A stretch of DNA of 64,000 nt from an uncultured Blastocatellia bacterium (GCA_946480785.1 CAMLLD010000001.1:1-64000), one strand, 5' to 3'. Numbered from the stretch's first letter, positions 8,272-17,216 are shown. Numbers and translations: made by a program. The notes: generated by a model not told the origin, from the sequence alone.

Positions 8272-8924
8272 GTTTCCATTTCAACTCGCATCGCAAACAC
8301 TTCCGCAAAGCGCTCCACGATGCGATCTTCGACTTCATGCAACGGAGTTTCCGAACCGAGCAACTGCTCCATTGAGGTAACCGGTTCGCCTTCGCACGCG
8401 ATGATGAAGTTGAAGTAACTGAGATCAGTATTAACGTTTAGTGCAAAACCGTGCGTTGTGACCCAACGCGCGATGTGTACGCCGATGGCGGCGATCTTTC
8501 CGCGCGCCGTGTAAACACCTGTCAGGCCGTCGATGCGAAACGCTTCGATGCCGAAATCGGAAAGCGCACGAATCAAAACCTCTTCGAGATCGCGCATGTA
8601 ACGATGAACGTCTTCGCGATCGGGGCTGAGCTTGACGATCGGATAACCGACGAGTTGGCCCAGGCCGTGATACGTGACCTTGCCGCCGCGATTCGTTTCA
8701 AACACCGTGACGTTGCGCTGTTGCAACTGGTCCGCATCGAGCAGCACGGCGGAACTGTCGCCGCGCCGGCCGATCGTCAGAGTGTGCGGGTGTTCGAGCA
8801 GCAGCAACGTGTCGGGCTGCGTGCCGAGTTTGACCGCTTGTTCCGTCTCCTTCTGAATTGCGAGGCCCGCTTCGTAGTCAACGAGGCCGAGCCTTTGGAC
8901 CAGAAGGTTTCTTTGTTTCTCCAT
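8253..8924 (-). CDS. lipB: Lipoyl(octanoyl) transferase
   Basis: This 223-residue enzyme moves octanoyl from acyl carrier protein to the lysine of lipoyl domains, the step before LipA. The signature GGKVTYHGLGQLVGYP spans residues 80-95 with H86. The catalytic pair is K143 (GKIAAIG) and C177 (ACEGEPVTSM). The length is normal for the family. The gene is about 3 kb from lipA on the same strand but not in the same transcript, since the plus-strand trio lies between them. Confidence 0.95.
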   Translation of the reverse strand: MEKQRNLLVQRLGLVDYEAGLAIQKETEQAVKLGTQPDTLLLLEHPHTLTIGRRGDSSAVLLDADQLQQRNVTVFETNRGGKVTYHGLGQLVGYPIVKLSPDREDVHRYMRDLEEVLIRALSDFGIEAFRIDGLTGVYTARGKIAAIGVHIARWVTTHGFALNVNTDLSYFNFIIACEGEPVTSMEQLLGSETPLHEVEDRIVERFAEVFAMRVEMETCLQPI

Positions 8925-9012
8925 ACAACTTGAAATACTTAGGTAGCGTCATTCTAGCAGTGAGCTTGGTCTTTGGTACAATCGGCCATCCGCAAAGTCG
9001 AAGAGGAGAATC

Positions 9013-9540
9013 ATGTTCAAACGCATCACCACTGCTTCGCTCGCAGTCGTTCTTATGGTGCCCGCGGCGACGTTGGGCCAAACGCGCAGCCGCTCCAGCC
9101 GCCAGAGACCCGCGCCGAAAGCGACCGCTGCGCAAACCACCTCGGCGGCGCGCACCGCGGGCGCGACGCGCGTCGCCGATCAGATCAAAGCCATGACGCT
9201 TTATGTGTATATCCTGGGTGGTGTTAATAGCGGTATCGCCGCGCTCGACGACGCCGCGCGACGCAACGAAGCTTCACCGCAGTTGGTTCAGAAGAACCAG
9301 GAAACCAAAGTGACGGTTAAAAACACCATTCAAAATTTTCGCGAGCAACTCGATAAGTTAGAGACCGACTTTCGCGCGACGCCTGAATTGCAGCCTTACT
9401 ACATTAAGCTCGCTGGTTCCGCGGCGGGGGCTGCAACCGCCGAAGAGCAGGCGGCAGCAAATAATTTCAACGGCGCGGGACGAACTTTGGTCAGTGTGAT
9501 CAATCGCTTAACGGACGTGCTGGTGATTATGAGGCAGTAA
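9013..9540 (+). CDS. Secreted hypothetical protein
   Basis: This 175-residue protein has an N-terminal signal peptide (residues 1-22, ending ATLGQ), a basic Ser/Arg/Ala-rich linker to about residue 50, and a mainly helical mature domain. The start is well supported by GAGGAG about six bases upstream. I do not recognise the domain. The helical region with QNFREQLDKLETDF could form a short coiled coil. It stands alone between lipB, which diverges from it, and a palindromic repeat. Confidence 0.65.
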   Translation: MFKRITTASLAVVLMVPAATLGQTRSRSSRQRPAPKATAAQTTSAARTAGATRVADQIKAMTLYVYILGGVNSGIAALDDAARRNEASPQLVQKNQETKVTVKNTIQNFREQLDKLETDFRATPELQPYYIKLAGSAAGAATAEEQAAANNFNGAGRTLVSVINRLTDVLVIMRQ

Positions 9541-9575
9541 GCTTTGACAGGCTTGTTTCACCAAAGGCGTCTCCC

Positions 9576-9633
9576 TGGAGTGCGGGGACTTGTCACCGCT
9601 TTGGCCAAAGCGCCGACGAGTCGGCGCACTCCA
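9576..9633 (+). repeat. REP-like 58 bp palindromic repeat, copy A
   Basis: An imperfect palindrome begins TGGAGTGCG and ends CGCACTCCA, with TTTGGCCAAA at its centre. The same 58 bases occur in inverted orientation at 25885-25942 and directly at 35183-35240, with no mismatch on reading all three. The AATT just outside one arm is shared as well. This copy lies between two convergent genes. Confidence 0.9.
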
Positions 9634-9639
9634 AATTTC

Positions 9640-10773
9640 CTATCGAGCCTTTGGGTAGTAGCCCTGACGCGCGCGCACCTTCGCATCGGCGCGTGCCGGC
9701 ACCGTCACCTGAATGCGCCGAAACTGCCCGGCCGGCGCTTCCGAATTGCCGTAGTACTGAAGCAGATACTGCCCGCGCAACTCCGCCGCTACCTGCCGAA
9801 ACACTCTCTCGAGATCCTTATCCGATTCCGGCACGAACGCCGTGCCGCCGGTCGTCTCGGCAATCGATTCCATTCCGGCTTCCGCACGCGTGCTGATCTG
9901 GTTCAGCTTCACTGACGGACCACCAGGATTCACCGAGTAGAAGATCGCATCGGCTTTTTGCACCGCTGTCTCCACCTGCGCTACCGCGCGCCGGTGACGC
10001 TCGACCAAACCCGCGCGAATCGTGGCCGGAACCACTTCACCTTTTAGCTGCGCGGTTGCGTCCGCGCGCGATAGCTCGCGAATCACTGAGCTGAAATTAT
10101 CGTCACCGTCAGACAACACGACGATCACACGTCGATAGTTGCTGGGTGCGCTTGCCTCCAGATATTTCGCCGCTGCGATAACGGTGTCATAGAACGCAGT
10201 CGGCACTGCCTCAGTCGCCGCGGGGATCGTCAGCATCTTCGCAGCCGAAGTCTCCGCTGAAGCGAGTGGCTGGACCATCGTGGGCTCGCCCGTGATCGTG
10301 AAGATCGCGGCTTTGTCGGCGGGCTTCATCACGAGCTTCAAGAACGCTGCCGCCGCAGCCTGTTGCGAGTTGAAGAAACCTTTTTGACTGACGCTGCTCG
10401 ACACGTCAAACAACAACGCGATCGCCAAAGGCACTTGTTCGGGATTACCGATGTCGGTGATCTCCTGTTCTTTCCCTTCTTCGATCAGCCGGAAGTCAGG
10501 CTTGGTCAGGCCCTGAACAGCATTGCCCTGCGCGTCGGTTACCGAAACGGGAACCATCACGAGGTTCGACGTGACTTTCACCACGTCGAGCACTTCCTGT
10601 TCGGGCGGTTTGGGGGTGGGAGTTGGTTTGGCTTTCCAGACGGGCGGCGGTGGCGGGAGTTGTTTCACGCCCTGCGCCTGCGCCGTCGCTCCGAAAAGCG
10701 AGAAGGAAAGAAAAAGGGCCAGCACTCCAATCAGGAATGCCGGCCGCCAAAAGTTTTTCTCAACCCCTGTCAT
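9640..10773 (-). CDS. Secreted VWFA-domain protein
   Basis: This exported protein has a von Willebrand factor A domain of a type common in Acidobacteria. After a signal peptide (ending ATAQAQ) comes a Pro-rich spacer, then a strand-rich region with DVVKVTSNLVMVPVSV and a VWA domain. The metal-site motif DVSSSVS is present, with SDGDDN as a later metal-site element. The frame is open to 10800. The internal ATG at 10773 has GAGG eight bases upstream and leaves a conventional signal peptide, so I prefer it. The role is probably binding or scaffolding outside the inner membrane; the ligand is unknown. Confidence 0.8.
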   Translation of the reverse strand: MTGVEKNFWRPAFLIGVLALFLSFSLFGATAQAQGVKQLPPPPPVWKAKPTPTPKPPEQEVLDVVKVTSNLVMVPVSVTDAQGNAVQGLTKPDFRLIEEGKEQEITDIGNPEQVPLAIALLFDVSSSVSQKGFFNSQQAAAAAFLKLVMKPADKAAIFTITGEPTMVQPLASAETSAAKMLTIPAATEAVPTAFYDTVIAAAKYLEASAPSNYRRVIVVLSDGDDNFSSVIRELSRADATAQLKGEVVPATIRAGLVERHRRAVAQVETAVQKADAIFYSVNPGGPSVKLNQISTRAEAGMESIAETTGGTAFVPESDKDLERVFRQVAAELRGQYLLQYYGNSEAPAGQFRRIQVTVPARADAKVRARQGYYPKAR

Positions 10774-10894
10774 CGTGACACCCTCGAATCGTTGCATCAT
10801 GCCGCCGCCAGTCTGCTGGCCTTAGCATGTCTATCGTACCGCTATCTTATCCATTAGGGGCGGCATGATCCACGACTCTTTGGTGTCCTCTCTG

Positions 10895-10931
10895 CTCTGT
10901 GGAGTTGCACTCGTAAAGCAACTCCACAGAG
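10895..10931 (-). terminator. Hairpin terminator downstream of the OmpA-family gene
   Basis: A perfect 14 bp stem (CTCTGTGGAGTTGC paired with GCAACTCCACAGAG) encloses a 9-base loop. It lies about eight bases past the stop of the OmpA-family gene at 10940. No clear U-run follows on the minus strand, so it may stabilise the 3' end rather than terminate alone. Confidence 0.65.
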
Positions 10932-10939
10932 GTTTCAAG

Positions 10940-11965
10940 TTAATTACCGGAACCCGAAGTACCCGGGTTCATCGTTGGCGTGGGAGCGGTCAGGCCCTTG
11001 TTGACAAGCAACTTGATCTCGACGCGCCGGTTTTGCGCACGACCTTCACGAGTATCGTTCTCCGCAACGGGATTCATCTCGCCATAACCATACGGCGTGA
11101 TGATGCGACGGAGCGGAATCTGGTGGTTCTCAACGAGGTAACGGATAACAGCGTCAGCACGACGCTGGCTGAGTTGGCGATTGAGGTTGACGCTGCCGCG
11201 TGAATCCGCATAACCGGAAACCTCGAGCACGTAACCTTTCGCGTTCATCGCCTTGCTGGCGAGCTGGTCCAAAGTCGACTTGGCATCAGGCGAAAGCACC
11301 GCACTGCCGGTCTTGAAATTGACGGCAGCAGTGTCCTGCGGCTGATAGTCGTCGAGCGCGGAGATGCGCTCGTTGGTGGCGTTGACGCCGGCAACCGCGG
11401 CATCAGCCGTCGCCTGGGCAGCCTTGGCGCCGCCACGCGCGGCGTTGGAAACAGCCTGTAATTCGTCCAACTGGCCCGACAGACGCTGAGCGTTCGCTTC
11501 AACCTGGCTGAGTTTCGACTCAGTGGTGGAGGCGCGTTCTTCGAGTGGCGCAGCGCGCGATTCAACCGCACGGGCAGTTCGCATGTCTTGTTCGTTGAAC
11601 CTGATCTTGTCCGCCGCCAGTTCACCGGCAGCGTTGCCACGCCCTTCAACCTCGACGTTCAAGCCACGCAGGATGCTGGTCTGCGCATAGTTGGTGCCGC
11701 CACGAAGGAAGCCACCATTTGTCTTCACGCTGGTCTTGTCGTCCAGGCGGACGGTGGTGTCAACGCCGTTCATGTCGCGGACGACGAACGTGTCCGAATC
11801 ACGACGCGTGACCACGCCTTTGATCTTGAGCTTCTGGCCGCTGGTCACTGTGCGTGAACCGGCGGGGTTGGTCGTATCTTGTGCCAGGATAGGGGAGGCT
11901 GAGAAGACTAAAAGGCAGAGAGTAACCACTGCCGGGGCAAACATTTTCTGTTTAGTGAATACCAT
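10940..11965 (-). CDS. OmpA-family outer membrane protein
   Basis: This 341-residue protein has a signal peptide (residues 1-28, ending ILAQ), a DUF5666-like strand domain to about residue 125, an Ala/Gln-rich coiled coil (about 135-205) and a C-terminal OmpA peptidoglycan-binding domain (about 215-325). The OmpA domain shows the expected SGYADSRG, LSQRRADAVIRYL and NRRVEI elements. The coiled coil probably spans periplasm between envelope and wall. AAGGAG lies eight bases before the ATG, and a possible promoter is noted at 12076-12104. A stem-loop follows the gene. Confidence 0.88.
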   Translation of the reverse strand: MVFTKQKMFAPAVVTLCLLVFSASPILAQDTTNPAGSRTVTSGQKLKIKGVVTRRDSDTFVVRDMNGVDTTVRLDDKTSVKTNGGFLRGGTNYAQTSILRGLNVEVEGRGNAAGELAADKIRFNEQDMRTARAVESRAAPLEERASTTESKLSQVEANAQRLSGQLDELQAVSNAARGGAKAAQATADAAVAGVNATNERISALDDYQPQDTAAVNFKTGSAVLSPDAKSTLDQLASKAMNAKGYVLEVSGYADSRGSVNLNRQLSQRRADAVIRYLVENHQIPLRRIITPYGYGEMNPVAENDTREGRAQNRRVEIKLLVNKGLTAPTPTMNPGTSGSGN

Positions 11966-12075
11966 CGATTTTTCTCCTTACTAAGCTAGTCTGATGCGCT
12001 CTCAGGCGCTCCTTTTAGGCCATTGGCGATCGTTTTCGCCGTTCGCCTCCCGCTCGTAAATTTTGCGGATGACAT

Positions 12076-12104
12076 CTCTTAGAACTTACTCGGAGCTAAG
12101 TCAA
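12076..12104 (-). promoter_or_regulatory. Possible sigma70-type promoter for the OmpA-family gene
   Basis: Reading the minus strand, TTGACT at 12104-12099 is followed after 17 bases by TAAGAG at 12081-12076. The -35 is good and the -10 weak. It would give a leader of about 100 bases to the ATG at 11965. The rest of the 11966-12182 gap shows no other feature. Confidence 0.35.
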
Positions 12105-12182
12105 TAGCCTTCGTAAACTTTCATCTAATCACCACTCTATCGCAATGAACTTTCGCCTTTTGTTGACTACGTTTCGCGAAAA

Positions 12183-13589
12183 CTACACGGAAAAATCACC
12201 TGATTCCAACTGCTCTTTAACAAAAGCAAGGAAGCGTTCGGCGTCTGCGCCATCGATCACGCGATGATCGAAACTCAACGCGAAGTAGGCCATCCAGCGA
12301 ATGGCAAGGAAGTCGTCACCGTCAGCGCTCGTCATTACCTTCGGGCGTTTTTCGATTTTTCCTACCCCCAAAATCGCGAGCTGAGGCTGGTTGATGATCG
12401 GTGTTCCGAATAGACCACCGAAGACGCCCGGGTTCGTGATCGTGAATGTTCCGCCGGTAACTTCGTCCGGTTTTAACTGCTTGGTCCTGGCCCGATCGGC
12501 GAGATCGTTGGCCGCGCGGGCCAGGCCGGAGATGCTCAAGTCGTCCGCCCGTTTGATGACCGGAACGATCAAACCCCAATCGAGGGCCACGGCCATGCCG
12601 AGATTGATGTCCTGCTTGTAAATGATCTGTTCGCCGCTGACCTGGGCGTTGAAGATCGGAAACTTGCGCAGGCCTTTGTTCACCGCTTCGAAGATGAAGG
12701 GCATGAACGTGAGCTTGGTCCCGGTGCGTTCGTAAAAAGTGTCGCGATGTTGTTCGCGAAGTTTGGCGACGCGGGTCATGTCGATCTCGTAGACCGTGGT
12801 GACGTGCGCGGAAGTGCGGCGAGATAGGACCATGTGCTCGGCGATCTTCTTGCGCATGACGCTCATTTGTTCGACGCGATCGCCCATTTGCGGACGCGGT
12901 GGCGGCGCGGGCAGGTCCATCGGCGCTGGTTGTGGCGCTCTGGCGGCCGGCGCAGCTTCGTATTGAGCTGCGGGTTCAGCTGTACGCGCTGGTTCCGGTT
13001 GACGCGCGGCGGGAGCGGTTGGGCTGCCAGATTCGATGTAGCTCAGGATGTCGTTCTTGGTAACACGGCCGCTGAGACCGGTGCCTTCGAGTTTCGAAAT
13101 GTCGACGTTGTGCTCCTGGGCGATCTTCCGCACCAGCGGGCTCGATTTTGTGCGTCGCAGATCTTCGACGGTTGGTTCAGCTGCGTTTGCGGCAGTCGGT
13201 TGAGCAGGTCGTGGTCCAACAGCCGGAGTCGGCGGCGCCGGTGGAGCTGGTTTGGTTTCCACTGGTGGCGGAGGCGGAGCGGGCGCTGGAGGCGGAGGTG
13301 GCGCGACTACGGGGGGCTGTTCAGACACAGATTTAACGGATGGCGCCGTGCCGTCGCCATCAAGGATCGCCACGACCGTGTTCACCTCAACCGTGTCGCC
13401 TTCCTTGAAGCGAACCTCCGTCAACGTTCCGGCGGCGGGCGAAGGAATCTCCGCGTCGACTTTGTCAGTCGAGATCTCAAACAGCGGCTCGTCGCGTTCG
13501 ACACGCTCGCCGACTTTTTTCAGCCACTTCGTTATCGTCCCCTCCGCGATGGACTCGCCCATCTGCGGCATCACCACTTCAGTGCTCAT
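12183..13589 (-). CDS. Dihydrolipoamide acyltransferase E2 of a 2-oxoacid dehydrogenase
   Basis: This 468-residue E2 core has one lipoyl domain (residues 1-78, lipoylated K43 in STDKVDAE) and a long Pro/Ala-rich linker. A peripheral-subunit-binding domain follows near 148-186 (SSPLVRKIAQEHNVDISKLEGTG), then a second Pro/Ala linker and the catalytic domain with H442 and D446 (HRVIDG). It transfers the acyl group from lipoate to CoA. The motifs do not decide between pyruvate, branched-chain and acetoin complexes. It is the last gene of the E3, E1-alpha, E1-beta, E2 operon. The first linker contains a stretch resembling the dispersed CACAGAT repeat (13325-13343). Confidence 0.93.
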   Translation of the reverse strand: MSTEVVMPQMGESIAEGTITKWLKKVGERVERDEPLFEISTDKVDAEIPSPAAGTLTEVRFKEGDTVEVNTVVAILDGDGTAPSVKSVSEQPPVVAPPPPPAPAPPPPPVETKPAPPAPPTPAVGPRPAQPTAANAAEPTVEDLRRTKSSPLVRKIAQEHNVDISKLEGTGLSGRVTKNDILSYIESGSPTAPAARQPEPARTAEPAAQYEAAPAARAPQPAPMDLPAPPPRPQMGDRVEQMSVMRKKIAEHMVLSRRTSAHVTTVYEIDMTRVAKLREQHRDTFYERTGTKLTFMPFIFEAVNKGLRKFPIFNAQVSGEQIIYKQDINLGMAVALDWGLIVPVIKRADDLSISGLARAANDLADRARTKQLKPDEVTGGTFTITNPGVFGGLFGTPIINQPQLAILGVGKIEKRPKVMTSADGDDFLAIRWMAYFALSFDHRVIDGADAERFLAFVKEQLESGDFSV

Positions 13590-13590
13590 A

Positions 13591-13618
13591 ATCAGTGTTC
13601 ATCCGTCTAATCTGTGGC
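13591..13618 (-). repeat. CACAGAT/ACGGAT-type dispersed repeat between E1-beta and E2
   Basis: On the minus strand this gap reads CCACAGATTAGACGGATGAA and then ACACTGAT. It matches the pattern of short units seen at 26772-26803, 31791-31810 and 38524-38543. It abuts the E1-beta stop codon and occupies the whole gap to E2. Confidence 0.5.
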
Positions 13619-14647
13619 CTAATAGGCCGCTAACTTGCGGGCTGCTTCGACTACGTCCTTTGTCTGCGGCAAGTAGTAATCCTCGAGCGGGGGCGAATAA
13701 GGCACCGGTGTGTCGAGCGAAGCGACACGAAGCACCGGCGCGTCCAGCCACTCAAACGCTTCTTCCGCAATCGACGCCGCAATCTCACCGCCGATGCCGC
13801 CAGTGCGCGACGCTTCGTGCAACACGATCGCTTTGCTCGTCCTCTTCACGCTCGCGAGAATCGTCGCCTTATCGAGCGGCGCGAGCGTGCGCAAGTCGAT
13901 AATCTCGACGTCGAGACCTTCCTTCTCGAGTTCTTCCGCCGCATCGAGCGCAGTCAGGACCATCGCGCCAAACGTGACGATCGTCAGGTCGCGTCCCGAT
14001 CGGACCACACGCGCCTTGCCAATCTGGACGATGTAATCGTCAGCCGGCAACTCTTCGCGCAAACGCGGCAAGCGATAAAGCTTCTTGTGCTCGAAGTACA
14101 ACACAGGATCGGGATCGCGAATCGCCGCCTTGATCAGCCCCTTCGCGTCGTACGCAGTCGAAGGCTCGACGATCTTCAGTCCCGCCGTGTTGAGAAAAAA
14201 CGATTCCGCGTTCAGCGAGTGAAACGGGCCGGAACGCACGCCCGAGCCGCATGGACCACGAAACACTGCCGGAATGCCCGCGCCCCAGCGATAACGACAC
14301 TTCGCGGCGTAATTCGTGAGCAGATCGAACCCCGCGGAAATGAAATCGATAAACTGAAACTCCGCCACCGGCCGCATACCCATCAACGCCGCGCCGCACG
14401 CCGCGCCTACGATCGCGCCTTCCGAAATCGGCGTGTCAACGACGCGCTCGCGGCCAAACTCATCGAGCAAACCGTCGGTGACTTTGAATGCGCCGCCGTA
14501 AACGCCGACGTCTTCGCCGATGACGAAGACCGACGGATCGCGCTCCATCTCTTCCCAGATGCCCTGGCGAATGGCTTCGACCATCGTGGCCTGGCCCCCG
14601 CGTTCGGGGCGCGCGGACTTGTGTTCCTTTTTAACCGTAGTTGACAT
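13619..14647 (-). CDS. 2-oxoacid dehydrogenase E1 component, beta subunit
   Basis: This 342-residue protein is the beta chain of a heterotetrameric thiamine-diphosphate E1, which decarboxylates a 2-oxoacid and acylates lipoate on E2. The pyrimidine-binding half shows VIGEDVGVYGGAFKVT and PISEGAIVGAACGAA. The C-terminal transketolase-like half includes EIIDLRTLAPLD and LHEASRTGGIGGEIAA. The length is normal. It lies 18 bases after the alpha subunit and 29 bases before E2. The N-terminal dozen residues (KKEHKSARPERGG) are a polar extension. Confidence 0.93.
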   Translation of the reverse strand: MSTTVKKEHKSARPERGGQATMVEAIRQGIWEEMERDPSVFVIGEDVGVYGGAFKVTDGLLDEFGRERVVDTPISEGAIVGAACGAALMGMRPVAEFQFIDFISAGFDLLTNYAAKCRYRWGAGIPAVFRGPCGSGVRSGPFHSLNAESFFLNTAGLKIVEPSTAYDAKGLIKAAIRDPDPVLYFEHKKLYRLPRLREELPADDYIVQIGKARVVRSGRDLTIVTFGAMVLTALDAAEELEKEGLDVEIIDLRTLAPLDKATILASVKRTSKAIVLHEASRTGGIGGEIAASIAEEAFEWLDAPVLRVASLDTPVPYSPPLEDYYLPQTKDVVEAARKLAAY

Positions 14648-14665
14648 CTTTTCAGACTCTGAAAT

Positions 14666-15736
14666 TTACGACTCTAAAACTTTCGGCCGGAAAGCCGGCG
14701 GCACGACGCTGTTGTCGAAAACGTTGTAAGCCGCTTGTTCCGCATCCGGCATCGGCGACGACTCGGCCCACGTAGTGTCTTCGTCGATTTCACGTACGAC
14801 GTCCGCCGTGATCGCGTCGAGTTGTGACTGAGTGACGCCGGTTTGCCGCAAGTATTTCTCAAACCGATCGACGGGATCGTTGTTCTTTTCCCACCACTCG
14901 ATCTCGCCCGGCGTGATGTAGCGCTGATCATCGTGCTCGGCGTGGCCTTTGCGGCGATACGTCTTCGCTTCGATCAAAACCGCGCCGCCGCCACCGCGCG
15001 CGTAATCCGCGGCAGCTTTCGTCACTTCGTAACACGCGATCACGTCGTTGCCGTCGACGATATGAGCCGGAATGCCGTAGCCCGCGGCCTTTTCCGCCAG
15101 ATCTTTAACCGCCGTTTGCAAACTCGTAGGCGTCGAGTAGGCGTAGTGATTATGTTCCGCGACAACGAGTAGCGGCAGTTTCTGCACCGCGGCGAAGTTC
15201 AAGCCTTCGTGAAACGCGCCGGTGCTCATGCCGCCGTCGCCGATGTAAGCGACGCCGACAAAGTTCTTCTTCTGCATGCGCGCGCCGAGCAGGATGCCCG
15301 TCATCACCGGGATCATGTCGCCGAGATGCGAGATTGGACCAATGAACCCCTTCTGCATGTCGCCGAAGTGAATGTTGAGATCTCTGCCGCCCGACGGTCC
15401 CCACGCCTTCGCCATGTACTGCGCAAAGATCTCGCGCGGCCTGATGCCTTTGACGAGCACCGCGCCGAGGTCGCGAATCAGCGGCGTGATGAAATCCTGC
15501 GGCTCCAGCGCGTACGCCGTGCCGACGGCGGTTGCTTCCTGACCGAGCGAACGAAACACGCCACCGACGACTTTTGTTTGGCGATAAAGATTGACGAGAC
15601 GTTCTTCGACGAGACGCGTGAGCTTCAGGTAGCGATAGATTTCGAGTAGTTGTTCGGGCTTGAGCGTGGTTTCGCTCGTGCACGTCAACGGCTCACCGTT
15701 TGTTTTTGGCGGACTATACTTCGTGTTGATATTCAT
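14666..15736 (-). CDS. 2-oxoacid dehydrogenase E1 component, alpha subunit
   Basis: This 356-residue protein is the thiamine-diphosphate-binding alpha chain. The cofactor motif begins GDGGMSTGAFHEGLNFA and is closed by an asparagine in AEHNHYAYS. The phosphorylation-loop region reads RRKGHAEHDDQRY, closer to branched-chain or acetoin enzymes than to classical pyruvate E1 (GHSMSD), but this is not decisive. The first 25 residues are a variable tail. It is coupled to E3 upstream (21-base gap) and E1-beta downstream. Confidence 0.92.
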   Translation of the reverse strand: MNINTKYSPPKTNGEPLTCTSETTLKPEQLLEIYRYLKLTRLVEERLVNLYRQTKVVGGVFRSLGQEATAVGTAYALEPQDFITPLIRDLGAVLVKGIRPREIFAQYMAKAWGPSGGRDLNIHFGDMQKGFIGPISHLGDMIPVMTGILLGARMQKKNFVGVAYIGDGGMSTGAFHEGLNFAAVQKLPLLVVAEHNHYAYSTPTSLQTAVKDLAEKAAGYGIPAHIVDGNDVIACYEVTKAAADYARGGGGAVLIEAKTYRRKGHAEHDDQRYITPGEIEWWEKNNDPVDRFEKYLRQTGVTQSQLDAITADVVREIDEDTTWAESSPMPDAEQAAYNVFDNSVVPPAFRPKVLES

Positions 15737-15757
15737 TTTAAGAACAGCGGCAAAGTG

Positions 15758-17164
15758 TCAGATGTGAACCGCGAGATCGTGCACGCCTTCGGCGGCTTCC
15801 ATCACCGCTTCGGAAACGGTCGGATGCGCGTGCATCGTGCGGCCGAGCTCGTCGGCGGTTGATTCGAGTTGCATCGCCACGCACGCTTCCGCAATCAGCT
15901 CGGTCGCGTGTGGGCCAATGATGTGCACGCCGAGAATCTCGTCGTACTTCTTCTCGCTGACGATCTTCACGAATCCTTCTTCTTCGCCGATGATGCGCGC
16001 TTTGCCCGAAGCCGAGAACGGAAAACGTCCGACCTTCACGTCGTAGCCCAGTTCTTTGGCTTTCGCTTCCGTCAAACCGACAGACGCGACCTCCGGATCG
16101 CAGTAAGTGCAGTTGGGCACGAGCCGCAGATTGATCGGGCGCACGTCTTTTTGTCCCGCGAGATGTTCGACCGCGACGATGCCTTCCTTCGACGCGAGGT
16201 GCGCGAGTAACGGGGTCGGCACGACGTCGCCAATCGCGTAGACGCCCTTCTCCGCAGTCTGCTGAAACTCATCGACTTGGATAAAACCGCGCTCGACTTT
16301 GATCTTCGTGCCTTCGAGGCCGAGTCCCTGCGTGTAAGGCATGCGTCCGACCGCGACGAGCAGCATCTCCGCTTCCAGCGACACGTCTTCACCCTTGGCG
16401 TTTTTACCGCTGACTTTCACGCCATTCGCAGTCTTCTCCATCTTTTCTAGCTTCGTACCAACGAGCGACTTGATGCCGCGCTTGCGAAAACTACGTTCGA
16501 GCTCCTTCGAAACCTCTTCGTCTTCCAACGGCACGATCTGCGGCAACAACTCAACGATCGTCGTGTCCGCGCCGAAGCGTGAATAAACCGAAGCAAACTC
16601 GACGCCCACCGCGCCACAACCCATCACGATCAGTGACTTCGGCACTTCTTTCAACTCGAGAATATGATCGCTGTTGACGACCGTTTTGCCGTCAGTTTCA
16701 AAACCCGGAATCGGCCGCACCACTGAACCGGTGGCGATGATGATGTTCTTCGTCTGAATCGTTTGCGTCTTACCTTCGGCGTCGGTTACTTCCACGCGGC
16801 CCGGCAACGCGAGTTTTCCGGTGCCTTTGATCACCGTGACCTTGTTCTTCTTCATCAGGTACTCGATGCCCTTCGAGTTTTTCAGCACGACCTTGTCTTT
16901 TCGCTTCTGCACGTCGGCGAAAGCTAGCTGAATTCCCGAAGCCTGCACGCCGAAATCCGCCGCGTGCTGCGTCTGCTCGTAAACATGCGCGGACATCAGC
17001 ATCTGCTTCGTCGGAATACACCCGCGCAGCGTACACGTACCGCCCAAGCGGGTATCCTTCTCAACGATTGCAGCCTTTAGTCCTAACTGACCCGCGCGAA
17101 TTGCTGCTACATAACCTCCCGGACCGCTGCCGATAATCGTCACGTCAAACTGTTCGTTTGCCAA
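15758..17164 (-). CDS. lpdA: Dihydrolipoamide dehydrogenase (E3)
   Basis: This 468-residue FAD enzyme reoxidises dihydrolipoamide with NAD+. It shows the FAD-binding GSGPGGYVAA, the redox disulfide GTCTLRGCIPTK (Cys-x4-Cys), a second nucleotide-binding GCGAVGVE and the active-site HAHPTVSEA near the C-terminus. The start at 17164 is a TTG, and the FAD motif starts about residue 12, so little can be missing. It is the first gene of the complex operon and diverges from the rhodanese gene. Confidence 0.95.
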   Translation of the reverse strand: MANEQFDVTIIGSGPGGYVAAIRAGQLGLKAAIVEKDTRLGGTCTLRGCIPTKQMLMSAHVYEQTQHAADFGVQASGIQLAFADVQKRKDKVVLKNSKGIEYLMKKNKVTVIKGTGKLALPGRVEVTDAEGKTQTIQTKNIIIATGSVVRPIPGFETDGKTVVNSDHILELKEVPKSLIVMGCGAVGVEFASVYSRFGADTTIVELLPQIVPLEDEEVSKELERSFRKRGIKSLVGTKLEKMEKTANGVKVSGKNAKGEDVSLEAEMLLVAVGRMPYTQGLGLEGTKIKVERGFIQVDEFQQTAEKGVYAIGDVVPTPLLAHLASKEGIVAVEHLAGQKDVRPINLRLVPNCTYCDPEVASVGLTEAKAKELGYDVKVGRFPFSASGKARIIGEEEGFVKIVSEKKYDEILGVHIIGPHATELIAEACVAMQLESTADELGRTMHAHPTVSEAVMEAAEGVHDLAVHI

Positions 17165-17216
17165 TTTATTCGGAATCCCCTCTTAGACCAGTGATAGATG
17201 TTAAAAGACCGGGCAT

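Noticed and set aside
10774..10800. Upstream ATG codons for the VWFA protein
   Set aside because: The ATG codons at 10800 and 10797 lack a good ribosome-binding site and lengthen the signal peptide abnormally; the ATG at 10773 fits better. Some doubt remains.
12834..13610. 258-codon plus-strand frame opposite the E2 gene
   Set aside because: Trp/Arg/Ser-rich shadow produced by the Pro/Ala linker codons of E2; no motif or ribosome-binding site.
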